A stretch of DNA of 64,000 nt from Marthasterias glacialis (GCA_911728455.2 OU452232.1:4739227-4803226); one strand, 5' to 3'. Counted from the stretch's first letter, positions 12,401-27,400 are shown. Notes: generated from the letters alone by a model not told the origin. A program made the numbers and translations.

Positions 12401-15400
12401 TCAGCAGAGTATGAATTCCAGTCCCGGTCTTGCCACTTGTGTCCTTGAGCAAGACACCTAACCATTATTGCTTCGCCCTTCAGATGGGACATAAAGCCGT
12501 AGGTCCAGTGTGTTGTGTAGCGCACGTAAACGAACCCAGTGCTCTTGCCGTTAAGAGAAAGGGGTCTGCCCCAGTGTTTTTTTGGCTCTGGTGGGCTTTA
12601 GATTGTGCCACCGCACCTTGTAAACTGTTACATGGTACTATGCAAATAAACTGGACTTCTATTTCGCAAGTAGCTCCGTATACCTTGTAGAAAAAATAAC
12701 AAGCATTATGAGATGCCCTTGAGTGTGATACAGAGCTATACAAGTACTCCGTTTTATGATGGTTATTTTCCCCCTAATACATAGCCCTCTGTGCTTTGCC
12801 TTTGAACAGGAGTTCACTTTATCTCCAATAATTACCTCATTTTCACTTAGAAAGAGATGAAATCAACCGACTGTAGTCAATTAATATCCTAGGGCAATAA
12901 ATTACTATAAACATTAATGTGTTGTATACAGATAAAGTAATGTTTCCATTACCGGGGAGACATTTACTATGTTTACAGACTGACGGGTGGACAATAACAT
13001 AAAAACTCCGCCTGCCGCGCCGTCGAGGATAAATCAATCAATTAATAGCATGCTGCCCTGGCAACAAATTAGGACCAATTCAGGACTTTCTGGAAACAGT
13101 TACCACAAAATGAATAAATAAATAAATGAAAAAAAAGAAAAAAAGAATGAATCGGCAATCAAAAAGGGCAGCACGCCATCAATATTTCACTGGCTGAACA
13201 AAAGGCAAGCAATTAACTGCCAATATTTCATCCACATCTGCCCAATGGATTTTTTTAAAGAAATTATTACTATTATTTTTTGAAGCGTTCTGGCAAAAGG
13301 CAACACACACACAAAAAAGGGCTTTGAGCGATGATGTAAAAAAAATGGAATTTGGACATTGTTACTTCGTCATGTCTGTATGATAGGACTGTTTAATGGA
13401 TGGTACATGCACTTGACTGAAAATCTATTTTTTTCCGAAAATGGAAAAGTGGTGGCCTTAGCTTTTCATCAGAAATAGGTTGGAAAAAAGAGTAACCAAT
13501 CAGAGTTAATAGACAAAAGATCGATCCATTCAGCCCCGCCTACATTAATGTATTGACAAATCACAGCTTTAACAACACCACTGAAAGTCCGATAAAAGTC
13601 TGACGCATAAAGAATCCCATCCGAAAAGTAAACAAACCGCCGCCATTGTTCTGACACACAACTGCACACACAACTGTACTAACTTTTGTTTTATTTTTTT
13701 CACATTTCTGGTGGTGCAAATCCCACAGCAGTGGTCCAATTCCACAGCATAGGGCCAATTCCTCAGACTATAGAGACAGCTGCTGCGTCACATGGTTTGT
13801 GGCAAGCTTTTTGTTGAGGGCATCCATCATTCAAAACCACAGTAGATGATGTTGAATGACCGGACAATAGGAGGATTGATTGTGTACTGTGTAAAACAAA
13901 ACAGGTAGTGGTAGCACTCTAAAGATAATCACAGAAAAAAGCATGGGCTTTCGTATCAACAACTACTTCATGAGATGCAAAGTCTACTTCATGAGATGCA
14001 AAGTAGTTGTTGCTATGAAAGCTCATGCACTTTTTTTTGCAGTCAGTGCTACCACTACCACTTTGTTACCACTTTGTCTACCTGACTAACAGTAACACAG
14101 CTATCTCTATCTATGTGTACTGTGCAGATGCATTCACCACATTATTGCACGCTGACATAGTTTTATCTGTCATTCAAAACCAGTGGATGAAATTGAATGG
14201 TCAGACGTGATATCACATATCACCACATGATATCACCACATATCACATCATATCACCACATGTCACATATCACATGATATCACCACATATCACAAGATAC
14301 CACCACATATCACCACATATCACCAAATGATATCCACATATCACCACGTCACATATCACATATCACCACATATCACAAGATATCACCACATGATATCACC
14401 ACATGATATCACCACATATCACCACATGATACCACCACGTCACATATCACATATCACCACATATCACTACAAGATATCACCACATGATATCTACACATAT
14501 CACCATATGATATCACCACATGATATCACCACATATCATCACCACATGATATCACCCCACAAAGCACTCTCAAACAAAAGGGACGTCACTTATTAAGCAG
14601 TTCTTAACATAAAGTTAAGTGATTTGTTTTCTGACTGACTAGACCAATCCATTAAGCCCCGCCTACTAACGTACTGACCAATCACAACCTTGACAATGCC
14701 ACCGAAAGTCCGACAAAAATCCCACGCGTTAAAATTCCATTAGAAAAGTAAACAAACCGCCGCCATTGTACTTCCCCCCCCCCAGTCATTCACAGGCATT
14801 TTCCTCGGGTGGGATTCGAAACCACGACCCCCGCCATTCTAGAGCAGATGTCTTACCAACTAGACTACCGAGACTGCCCGGTAGCTAGAGGCAGTTCGAA
14901 TCCTATTAGCAGCGGGTAATCTGATACGTGTGTATCCGATACGTGTGTATGGACGCAACCAAACCACCGCTGCGATCATGGCAAGAAAGTCGCACCATGT
15001 GCTGTTAAGCTGGGCAGTTGCTAAGGTAGGCGGGGCTTAATGGATCTGTCTATTAAACACACAAATTAAATGAAATAAATATTCATGCAAAAACCCCAAC
15101 AACTTCCTACCAAAATTTAGTTCCTAAGTTCTTTCATTGCATATATTTCTTTACAGACCTATAAACAACAGTTGTTTTTTGTTGTTTTTTACTTTTATAG
15201 ATCGGGAAACTTGTTGATTAGCAAAAGTTCATTTGTTATCAGGTGAGCCAAACAAAATCCAACACCTTTGTGTTTCACGCTTGAGTGGTCAACCAATGCG
15301 GTCAACAGCGGTTGATGTCAAAACAATTCGGTAACAAAAGGGTTAAAAGTTGTTGGAACTTGTTGGCCTGAGCAGAGTTACGGTGGTTACACAATACTAA

Positions 15401-18400
15401 AAGGAATCTAACACACAATAAGGAATGGAACGTACTTTCTTGTCGATTGTTGGTCCCCTCGTTTGGTAAATCTGAAAGTCAAAGGTGGAAATGGCTCAGT
15501 GATTTGCTGATTCACCTGCAGATTAGTTTAAATACATGGTACATGCTGGTATATCCAGCCATGATATTTCACTGCTAAAAAAAAAAAAAAAAAAATCCTT
15601 GAAGCGCAGGGATGGCCTATGCAGGTCTCAAACTTAACTGAGGCCACCGAGGCCATTGGCCTCGATGCCCTGCCAGAGTTGGCCAAGTGCCCCAGAAAAT
15701 TTACACTGTCACTACCAACTTGGCCCGCATGCCCTTATTGAGAAATGTGCAATTACTTTGATTTGGCCTGCCTCCCCCCCCCACTTTTTGCTTTAAGTCG
15801 AGGCCTGCCTATGGATGATGTGCCCTCTTGACGTCAAAAACTAAAACCAATACATTACAAAGGGGCTCTTAGGTCAATTGCAGTTTTGTGACGGACTGGT
15901 TTTCCAATAATAGATAGAGTCCTTATGTAAGTGGGGAAAATGTTTTGAAGTCTTTAACCCCCACCTTAGGACAGTGTAAAATGCTATTTTCTTTTATACT
16001 CTTTCAGAGCGAAATTAGATACATGACGTCAATGTATGTCAACAATAAATGGATAGTATCTGTACATTCCACACAGGGGATTTCTTGTTGGTCAAAAGGT
16101 CAAATTCAAAATTGATTGAAAATCATGGAACAAACTGAACAATTCTGCACCCCCCAACTTGCCCTGTGGGCAACTAAAAACTGTGCAACTTACTTGTTTA
16201 TAATGCTCCTACTTCTTCCTTTTTCAAAATGTGAATAATACCTCTTAGAAATTTATTTTTGAGTGTGTGAGTGTAACTTCATTTGACCGTTAAACTGGTT
16301 GTGATCACTACCATTAGTATCAGGAAAATACATTTATGACAATACATGTTGAACATTTGGGCAACCAAAACTTCCTGTGGGCAAGTAAAATGCAGTTTAG
16401 TAGCTCCTTGGGCTACTTTACAAAAAGCTTAAGTGCAAGGCCTGATCAGGCTGGTACATTAATGCACATTATACTGACACGCATAAATACATGCTGATTA
16501 AAAATATACTTTTTTTTGGGGGGGGGGGATAGGATGCTCTGTATGTTTTGATAATATGCTGAATTATGCTGATTTATGCAGATTTATGCTGATTTCTTGA
16601 AATCCACAGAACTTGTTTTCAAAAAGATTTCCAAGCATTTCATTTGTTTCTCATTGAACTGAATGTAACTGTTCTGTTCCAAAACTCAATAATGTACCAT
16701 TCCTTCATTTCAAGATCTCCACGATGAAAAGTGTGTGAGCCGGTTGAAAGTTAGTGAGACCGTGTCCGAATCAGGTGACTTCAGCTACGCCTATGACTGC
16801 TGGCTGTAGCGACAATGTTGCGGCATAGCCACAGCCGAAGCCACCAATTCAATCACGGCGCTGACAAGTTTCTATTTGATTATCATGATTATGATAACCA
16901 AGCGAGGGCGCTGTTCCAAGCACAAGAGAAAGTTGGGCCGTGTCTGAATTGGTGGCAATGGCTAGGGCTGTGGCTGTGGCTAAGGGGGCTGTTTAAGGCA
17001 GTGCTTCAACACTTGTTCATATGATGATCAAACTGAAGCCGCAGTAGCTAATTCGGCCACGGCCTCAATTTCACAACAGCATAAATGTGGACTCTTCCAT
17101 TACAAACCAAAATTAACCAAGAATTCAACCAACATTGCACGGACATCATTTGCAGCCAAAATAAGGGTGCCATTTGGGGTTAAATTTGATTATCGACTGT
17201 AACCATTTCTACCTCCATGTTTTTAGTCAATGAATGTTTTGCACAGCACTAAAATCTGCGTAAACAGGCCTTACAAAGGCAATTCACTCACAAATTCACT
17301 TTAAAATTTGAAAAATTTAGAAAAGAAAAACTACTGCGTGGCCATTTTGACGGAGACATTTCTCCAGTAAGCACTCATGGTATTTGTTCAACTGTTAAAC
17401 ATGCCTGAATCTATCAGGATCCAGAGACTAATTTATGACTCAGTGAGAAAAGGGGCTTGGAGGAAGGTGTACAAATGGGAGAGTTTAGGGAGGCAAGGTC
17501 ACGGAACACTTTACAGGTAATTGTTCGTGGAAGTGTACGCGCGCTCTGTACTACGTAATGGAAGTTTACCGATAAGTTTGCTGCCACCTAGTGTTCTTAA
17601 GTCTCCCATTGCTTTTTAGTATTAGGACACGCTTTAACAAACGACATCCAGAGGCCCAACTGTTTTTACAAATACTTTACACAACTGCAAAAGTCCACTT
17701 GCGCAAGATTGATTGTGTCAATTGTGCACAGCTTCCGCAACAGATGTTGCCCAAATGTAGTTGCGTAAAGTTTCGTGAAATGGGTGGCTGGACCCAATTT
17801 CATGACCCTGCTTACCGAAGAATTATGTGCTTACTTTACTGCCAGTTAGCATCGCGCAATTTAACAGGAGGCCATAAGCGCATATTTCAGTGGTAAGCAG
17901 TTTCATGGAACTGGGCCGAGGTTAACACCACGGTAAGGGTTGGATGGTCTGGCTTTTTGTTTTACCTGCTGCGTTGTCTGTTGAAACCCCCTCCGCTGTA
18001 GGCACCTCTCTGAAATGACGGCTGCTGCTGCTGCTGCTGTTGCTGATGCCCGAACTGCTGACCTGAAATTTAATGACGAGGCTTATGTTATAAGAGCTAT
18101 TTACATTTATGTACATCATTGGTTTTTCAGAAGAGAACAATAACTCCAATATTCCAGGCGAAATAACCACGCCATAAAACCAATCTCTACCCCGATACCC
18201 CGTTCTTGTTAGGGCGAGGAAGTTTTTCCTTGAGGGCACCTCCATAAGGGAAACAAACATGTCTACTGGAAAGGGCACCGAGGCAGTGACAAGAGGCATG
18301 GGGGCAATTGCCTCCGCTGCCCCCACGAAGTGTCAGGCCTGCATCCTGTGAAATTTTGTTTTCCAATGGGGGGCTTTAGAGCGATAGGTGGCAGCAGACT

Positions 18401-21400
18401 TTCCCGGTAAATTGTCATTGTTTACGAAGTTATGAGCATTTGCACATATCCGAGAACAATGGATATACCTGGTAAGTCTGCTGCCATCTAGCGCCCTCAA
18501 TAGTCTCCCACTGGGCAGTCATGCTTTTGACAAAACAACTAATGATATGTTATATTCTGTTGTCATCTAAAATGAAAAAGGAAAGTGAACTTGGTTCTGA
18601 TCTTACGGTATTTAGATATCTATGCCAAACTTCGATATATTTTTCATGGGTTTGTCTCTCCTTCATATTGGAAAAAGTGTGCTCTTCGAAAAAAAAAACA
18701 ATGTCATATGATCTCTTAATGTTAAAATTCTTTACTTTTCCCAGAAGCTAGACTCTTGGGAAGGGGGTTGGGAGGGTGATGGGGGAGGGGGGAGGGGGCA
18801 GGAAGGAGAAGGGAAGTGTAGTATGTTCACAAAACGTAACAGTCATAACGTACATTTGGATAAATGAAACAACTACATTTTGCAAACATTCAAGAAAAGA
18901 TAAAACTAGGCCAGCTAATCATAAAAGTAAATAAACATGAAATCAAATTTCCAACAATGAAAATTTAAACAACTAAAAACACAGACCAATATTAGAAATG
19001 TACCGACAAATATTATACTACAATCATTTGTAATTGCTAACTGAAACAAATACAAAAGGAAAATAAATGTAAACGATTCAAAAAAAAAAAAAATGTCATC
19101 AATCCGTCATGAAAAAACAAAACAAGTGTTAGTCCGATTGTACAACAAAAATCAAACTGATACGAAGGTTAGCCATAAATAGAATACACTTTAGGCACAG
19201 GGCAAACTGTATGACCTTAACCTTGGCAGTGACCTGTATTAAATATGTGTATTTTAATACCATGCATTAAAAGCTGGATAGTACTACACTTTTAGAAGTT
19301 GCCACCCGATACTCCTCATTTGTGTCAGTAGTAAGCAGAACAAAGTAACACTGAGACCTCGTTCATAAGCGACACAGATTATAATCCCATAAATTTAGAT
19401 TGCCACCAGCAACCCAGATTATACTGACTGACGTTATTTAAGAACACTAGAGTAATCTAGGTTATGGGGTTCTAATCTGTGTCGCTTATGAACGAAGGCT
19501 CAGTGTTACTTTGTTCTGCTTACTACTGACACAAATGAGGAGAATCGGTTGAAATTGCAAATACAAATTCTACAAACAACGACAGCAGGCAAGGCGTACA
19601 CAAGTTCAAAGCTGACTTCCCAAAATATACTTAGGTCACAACTTGAACTTTCACAAAGGTCATTTCATGGTCAGGTGGTGTGTTGTAACCAATAGAATTG
19701 CATCATAAATAGGGCTGATTTGATCAGGCTGACCAACACACAGTCTGAACTTTGGACGGTTTAAACGGCCTAGGACACTGGTGAGGTTAAAGGTCATACA
19801 GCATCAAAAAATGCCAAAGGAAAGAACGATCACCAAAGTACAGGGTGACACAACATGAAAAACGCAATGATGTCATACCTGCCAAGTTTGAAAAGTCAGA
19901 AAACACTTTAAGTCGCAGTCTTTGGTCAGCGAAGACGCAGTGCAAGAAAAGTACATTACGGGGTCGTTTGCTCCACCTCCTGCGATGCGCAAGTCACACC
20001 GGCAGACATTGCAAAAAGCAGTTTTCACGCTTTCTTGATTTCATCTCACATGGGAATTGCTGCGCATCGTCCGCAAAAATTCTTTAAACCGCTTTGGGGG
20101 TTGTTCACCCATTTTGCTTTAACCACGCATACAACACTTTGATCTCAGACAGATAATTTCAAACTAAATGGCCTACTAATGTGTCACAAATAGCGCCGTC
20201 TTTTGTTAATTCATCTCGAAGAAACTGACAGTGAAATTAAATACCATCCTCTTTTTGTTATTCCCCCCCCCCCTCGTTTTTAGAAATCGGAATGTTACCA
20301 TTGGTTATTTTTTATTTCAATTTAAGAATCATTATGACTCCTGATCAAAATCGGAACGACCCTCGATTAAACCAGAATGGTTGGCAGGTATGTTATGTTT
20401 CAGGAAAGACAGATTTACCAAAGATAAAGCGATACACATCATCAGAAAAGATACTTTTTTGCACAGGGAAGGACGAACAGCAGAACAAAGATTCACACGA
20501 CATCCTTAAGGTAGTTTTGAGCAGGTACATGTAAGTACATGTACAGGTGCATGTACAAAATAGCCTACTATAGTGAAGGGCTACATAGCATTACAAAAAA
20601 TAAAAAATTATGCTGTTTTGAGCAGGAATTTCAAAATGCCCAAGTAAAAGTTATGCATGCATTATTGAGTTAAGAATTATAATCGCATGACTGGGACAAG
20701 ACGAATGACGGAAGGACTAAATATAAATATGCAAATACACGAAAATATAAATATGCAAATATATCATTTGCATGTATGGCGACGAATCATTCCACCATGC
20801 AGAGGGCTTCACACCCACTCTCCACAATAAAAAATTAGATAGCTTCCTTAAGCCCACTTGCCATTGCAACTATTTAACAAGTCTGGGTGCCACTCTGCCA
20901 TCTCCACATAACACAACACACAAAATGCACAATGCAACAATCCATAATGGGCAACTTGTATTTGTTTTGTCAATGGGGTTTTAACGTGTCAGACTTTTGT
21001 CGGACATTTGGGACAAGTTACACGTTGCTTACCTTGATTGAACATTCCAGGACCGCGGTTCCCAAAGTTCCCCCCTTGCTGCTGCTGCTGCTGCCCGCCA
21101 AAGCCCATCATCTGATTGCCAAACTGCTGTGGTTGCTGCTGTTGCTGGAAACCCATCCCACCGCTGCCACCACTTCCGTGCATGTCGCCTTGGTTGTGTC
21201 TATCCCCTCCACCGGGGGGCTTCTGGGCCTGCGGGTCAGGCAGCTGCGGACGGTTAGGATCCTTCAGGTAGTTGTTAAAGAACGCCACCTGCCAAGAAAG
21301 TTTTTGACCAAATTCAACGTCATGATTATAAATCTACATAATTGATATTGCAAGTTGAGCTCCTGCCTATTATTTATCTGTATTACCTAACGAGTGCCGA

Positions 21401-24400
21401 AGCGTATTGTTAATCTGGTTGGTGACGAGTTGGGCTCAATGATACAACCTCTTTCTCATTGTAGGTCTGTAGCCAGCCTCTGTCTGTTCTACAGATATTC
21501 CCCAGGTTAAATATTCCACCAGACTATCCAACCTGGTTTCCCCCATCAGGGTGTTTGAGCATGAAACCAGGTTATCTGCTTGCTCTCACCCATACATGTA
21601 CACTCTAGCTTTGCCGAGATGTAGAGTCGTCATTCTAATAACTTTTTCCAGTGTACTGCATCTCTCCTACCTTCAGATTCCCTGACTTTTTTTCATCTCT
21701 TATTTTCTTCTTTGTGGCTCCTCACCAAGAGTTGCTTTTAGCCTTGTTTGGGGCAAACTTGCACTTAAAAAATACAATCTGCCATCATCAATGATTAAAG
21801 CCCCAGCTCAACATTGGTAAAACTGGCTGTAAATGTTTCCATTCTTTGCACAAATCAAGATACATGTAATAAAACCAACCTGTGAAAATTTCAGCTCATT
21901 CCGTTGTTTCATTTGCAAGAAAACGGTAAAAATGCATTCAGCATTTTTGTACGCATTCCTGTAGGCAGAGTTTTCGTCTCACTGAGACGAAAACTAATTT
22001 TGGATCTAATTTCATTTATTATTTAAAAACGATATCACTTCAGGTAGAAATATTTCAAGGAAAGTCTTCTACCATCATTATCTTTATACCATGTAAGGTA
22101 TAGGAAAATCTGTGAACATTTATGTTTTCTTCTTACCAATGTTAAGCTGGGGCTTTAACCAGCGAATGTCGTGGCCAAGGGGTCCAGCATGCTGAACTCG
22201 AGTTCTGGTGGTACCATATATGTTTCTTGAAAACTAGAGGATTGGAATGAATGCACTTTTCCAAAAACCAATGACGTACCTTCCCTTTATGATATGTTTC
22301 TTGATAACTAGAGGATTGGAATGAATGTACTCTTCCGAATGATGTACCATCCCTTATTGATATGTTTCTTGAACATCCCTTATTGATATGTTTCTTGAAA
22401 ACTATAAAGGATTGGAATGAATGCACTATTCTAGAAACCAATGATGTACCAACCCATTATGATATATTTATTTGAAAACTAGATGATCGGAATGAATGTA
22501 CATTTCCAAAAACCAATGATGTACCATTCCTTTATGATTATGTTTCTTGAAGCCAGAGGATTGAAATAAATGGAACTCTTCCAAAAACCAATGATATATC
22601 AACCCCTTATGATATGTTTCTTGAAAATTAGAAGATTGGAATGAATGTACTCTTCCCAAAACAATGATGTATCATCCCTTTCTGATATCTTTCTGGAAAA
22701 CCAGAAGATTGGAATAAATGTACTCTTCCAAAAACCAATGATGTACCATCCCTTTATGATATGTTTCTTGAAAACTATAAAGGATTGGAATGAATGCACT
22801 CTTCTAAAAACCAATGATGTACCATCTCTTTATGATGTTTTTCTTGAAAACTACTGGATTGGAACGAATGCACTCCTCCAAATCAATTCTTGAATGATCC
22901 TACCCATTTCCCCAGGAATCACTGAAGAGATCTGCCTACCTCTTTCTTAACATCATCCACTTTATCGCTGTGTTTATTGAAGATGTGCTTGCGGACAAAC
23001 TCCGGCCCTCTGAACTTCTTCCCGCTGAGGGGACACAACCACTTGTCTTTGCCCATCTCCTGGGTATTGGCTCGGACAAACTTCTCTACCTCAGTGCAGA
23101 AATAAACAGTTAAGGCAAACAAACCAAAAAATATGCCCGGTGAGCAGTTTTAAGACATATTTGACAAGTCCTCAAACAAGCAACTTATGTAAAAGACTAA
23201 AACGACGAAACCGCCCAGCACACAAAACTTTTACATTTGCATTGTTTCGTCATTCATTTTCCTACAGTAAGCACTGGATGGTTAGCATGCCTCTTTGCGT
23301 GCTTACAGTTAGCAGCGCTATGAAATGGAAATCGCTCAGTAAGCGCAAAATCGACCGTTAAGCAGCTCTATGAAATTGGGTCCTGATGAGAACGTGAAAA
23401 ACAATTACATAGTTGAAATTCAATCCGGGAAGAATTAACAGCGGCAGCGTATAAAAACATGTACTCATTCTGTAAGGTGTAATTTGGTTTAATAACAAAC
23501 ACTGGTTTGGTTGGCTGAATCACGGGTGTGGGTTTGAATCCAGGTCATGACAACTATGTCCTTGAACAAGACACTTAACCATAATTGCTTCTCATCACCC
23601 AGGAGTAGATTGGTACTTTTGCGGATACAGGGGCTGCATACTCAAAAGGAGTAAATTTTCAGAAAAGCCTTTGAGAAAAATTGACATAAAGTATAAGGAA
23701 TTTCGATACTTGTTTCAAATTGTTTCAGGCCCCCAACAAATTTGGGGACCCAATGCAAGGAAAAGAAAGGATATGCTTCTTGGTCTTTCTTGCCAAGTTT
23801 GGTGAGCTCCTCATCCGGAATATCGGACGCAGCGTTCAGAAGACTGGACAACTTGGCCTCAAACGTAGTCTGCCAATTGGTCACTGATGAAAAAGAAAAA
23901 ACAAGAAAATCTTCAAACAATATGAAGACAGAATCATCAAAAAACACTAAAAGATTCAGTTTAAGCCTCACTCCCTAGACACACTTGCCCACAGGTGACC
24001 TCAATCCTCCACTATCCTCAATAGTCACTCCAAACCAAAATGTTTGGACTTGCAGAAGATTGGTATGCCTGGCCCAAGCAAGTGTTATTTGGGCCTACAG
24101 TCCTTAATCCTCCGCAATCAGACAACATCCTGAAGAGGATTTGAGAGGATTTTGGAGCGTTAGGGTTAAAAAAAAAATGGCAGAGTCATCGGTGTTAGGG
24201 TTCCAGCCATGGAACTTGTTGTTGGTTTAGTTTCATGAAATCCATAAACCATAATTTATGTCTGCCATTCATACGTCATTGTAGGAAAGTTAAATATCAC
24301 ATGCAGGGCTTGAATTCCAAAAAAATTACAAATCCCAAGACCAAATCATTTCTTTTGCTTCTATCATTTGCTGAAATTGTAGGGAGAGATTTGGACTTGA

Positions 24401-27400
24401 AAAGCTTAACATTTGCAGTGAATCTTACAAAATAACAATGAGTTTGGGGGAAAAACACAAGGTTGCAGGACTTGTTTGGTTGTTGGGTTAGTGGCCCAAA
24501 GCTTTCATTACTGGACTCTGGCCAGTGGTCCAGCTAAGTACCAACCTCGCCACCATGGGCAGCGCGCCGTATCAATACCTCTCATCTCTAACCCCTGGTA
24601 GGAAAGCACTGAAAAACAACACTGATTGGCTCCCAAATGTGACTGCTTTGCGTGTGTCAAAATGAGTATGCGCATGTCGAAATGAGCATGTACGTGTCAA
24701 AACGCAAGTATTTTGATGCGATCTTACTTCAAATAAATCATTTCTACACTGTCACCCTAAACTGCATACAGTTAGACAGGTCAAAAATCAGAGAAGAATG
24801 AGAGGGGACCAGTTGCTTTATGATTAATTGATGCAGCTTTTGCGGGCTACCATACTTAAGCGGCATGTAGAGTGGATTGGAAACAGGCCTGAATCTCCCA
24901 TATTTGGGACACAATTCCAGGGGTTATGATCGAGCCAACCTCGGTACACACAAAATGGCATGGCTAGATCAATCACCCCTGGAAATGAGGTTGAGTAAGT
25001 ACACGCATTCCAAGCTCTGACATTTGAATGGAGAGAAAAAGTTTTAAAAAGTTGGGACAATATGTTGGGACAATATGTTGGGACAATATGTTGTACCTTG
25101 GCTCGGTCAGTTGCTTTTAAAATGTGCGATTTTGGTACTTCAAACAGGCAGACAGAGCCTAAGCCGGAGCCAAAGCTAAAGCCGTGACTTTCTGCTGGGA
25201 CAATACCTCCTGTGGACACGGCTTTGGCTTCGGCTTGGGATGAGGCTCAGGCTGTTATTTTGAAACTGTGCACTTTGGGTATGAAGAGGCTTCAAACAGG
25301 CAGACGAAGCCTTTAACCAAAGCCACAGCGAAAGATTGAAATTGTATGTAGAGCCATACATCCTTCTGCCAGGCACCCGGCATTCTACAACTGAGGTAAA
25401 TACTTACAGTCCTTGTGGGTGATACGGCTTGGTGGGTTATGCCCTCGGCTGTGAATGATGCCACACCTATTAGGCATCTCATCTTCAATGTGGTACTGGC
25501 TAGCGTTGTAGTAATCCACTGAGTGAACGATGCGCAGGTACATTATCAACCGATCAAGAACCTGAAGAAAGACATAAGACAACAAAGATTATCAATAAAA
25601 TAAATATGGATCGCTTTAGTTAAGGTGTTTACTAATGTCACGGGTATGAAATCTCCCCCCCCCTTATTTTGGTGTAGTCCTAGCATTCATCTTATTGACT
25701 TTTTTTCATGTTAATTCTTTTCATAAATATTCATTTCACGCCGGCCAATAACAACCGCCGTTGGCGACGGGGATCGGTCTCCGGCCATTCAAACCACGAC
25801 CGGTGACCAGGAAAGACACTGAACCATTACATTTCGTCTTTCCTTTTCCTGTTTTTCCAGGTAATTATTTCCACTTTTTGTAACTTTTCCCGCATTTCAT
25901 TCTATAGTTCATATTCTCTAGTAATGTATCGTTCCACTTCATGTTACTATTTTGTTAATCATTTTTGTAGATTTTTCTGTACTTTCTTGGATTTTTACAT
26001 GATTTCAAAATGGCGGCTGACACTAACGTTTTGGCGGGAACCGCAAAATATCGTCAATCGCACCATTATTTAGCCATCCTGTATTCTTCTGACTTGATTA
26101 TATGAAACTATGGCTCATCTAATTATTTCATCGGGTTACTTTCATTTAGTCTTATTTGAGCGATTTTATAAGAAATCTGTCTGTTCTTTAATTGTGTCAT
26201 ACCCGTGACACTAATATCATGCCTGAGATTTAAAGTTCTCCATGACAACCTATAAAGCGCTAAGCACTCAAGCTCCGACGTACATATCAGGGCCCAATTT
26301 CATAGAGCTGCTTCATCAGAAAATATTGCTTAACATTTTTCTGCTTAGCGAAAACAGGCAGAACACCAGTTTTATTTGCAATATGTAAAATAGCATTTTA
26401 GCTGGTAACTTTAATCAGCTCAGCATAATTTTGTTGTGCTTAGCAACTTTTTATGAAATTTGGCTAACGAAATTATGAACGACCTCGTTTATCAAATATT
26501 TGACCTTAAGCACATAAAAAAGAAAATGTAACAGGCAGTTGAAGTCAATGACTATATGACAATATGTAATTATCCCGAATCCCGAACTACACGTTCAATA
26601 CAAAAAGAACCACATAAGACATATTCATGTGCAGCCGACTGGCCTAGCCACCGTAGTTTATAAACTTGCCGCCAAGCATGACTTCCTCCCATAGTACTAT
26701 CATGATACCATGATAGAGCATCCACTCTTTAAGCCAGGCGGATTACATTGTCATGATACGTGACTGCCTCACTTATAAGCTATGATGGTTATCATGATAC
26801 GTGACTGCCTCACTTATAAGCTACAGTGGCTATCATGATACGTGACTGCCTCACCTATAAGCTACGATGGCTATCATGATACGTGACTGCCTCGCTTATA
26901 AGCTACGATGGTTATCATGATACGTGACTGCCTCACCTATAAGCTACGATGGCTATCATGATACGTGACTGCCTCGCTTATAAGCTACGATGGCTATCAT
27001 GATACGTGACTGCCTCACCTATAAGCTACGATGGCTATCATGATACGTGACTGCCTCGCTTATAAGCTACGATGGCTATCATGATACGTGACCACCCGCA
27101 TATAAGCTACTATGGGTAGTCGAATCGGTTATCTTGTGTAAACATGAAATATTTTGATCATTTTTGCACCACAAAAAAGGTCATAACTCGTACAACCTCT
27201 ATGATCTGAGGTAACAATATTTTTCTTTTTCAACATACCTTATTAAGTTCATCATCCTTAATGAACATAACCTCTCCACTGGTCTCCTCTCCTTCTTCTT
27301 CAGGCTTAGCACCCATCAAGGCATCCTCCTCAGCACTCACCTCCTCAACAAGGTAATCGGTGATGTTCTCTAGGATCGGGTTCGACTGGTACTTGGTCGG

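Larger units (their letters stand above)
9419..17965 (-). other. SRRT intron 18 (8.5 kb), repeat-filled
   Basis: This is the largest intron. It holds a tRNA-like repeat (9590-9730), a partial inverted-repeat element (11287-11590), a SINE (12365-12765), hairpins, an ATATCACCACATG array and two AATAGACC-family elements. Between about 10230 and 10760 a segment with GATGATGTCAT...ACATTAAATCAAC is repeated in diverged form. No extra coding exon was recognised. Confidence 0.7.
21289..22939 (-). other. SRRT intron 16
   Basis: Filled largely by a complete inverted-repeat element (21796-22158) and a 75-bp tandem array (22200-22890); 21310-21790 appears unique with no gene. Confidence 0.7.

Noticed and set aside
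14327-14596. Histidine/tyrosine-rich protein
   Set aside because: Direct translation of the ATATCACCACATG simple repeat.
17922-18326. 134-residue minus-strand ORF ending near exon 18
   Set aside because: Only 17966-18062 in a different frame is the SRRT exon; the upstream part is a dispersed repeat.
20887-21345. Plus-strand Leu/Pro-rich ORF
   Set aside because: Antisense shadow of the CAG-rich SRRT exon 17.
22142-22893. Repeat-protein ORFs (HSFQS / FKKHI repeats)
   Set aside because: Frames through the 75-bp tandem array exist on both strands, as expected for a repeat without stops.
23642-23971. SRRT exon 15 extended through to a GT near 23735
   Set aside because: It would add non-conserved residues with a poor donor; the AT-AC reading matches the family and the phase of exon 16.
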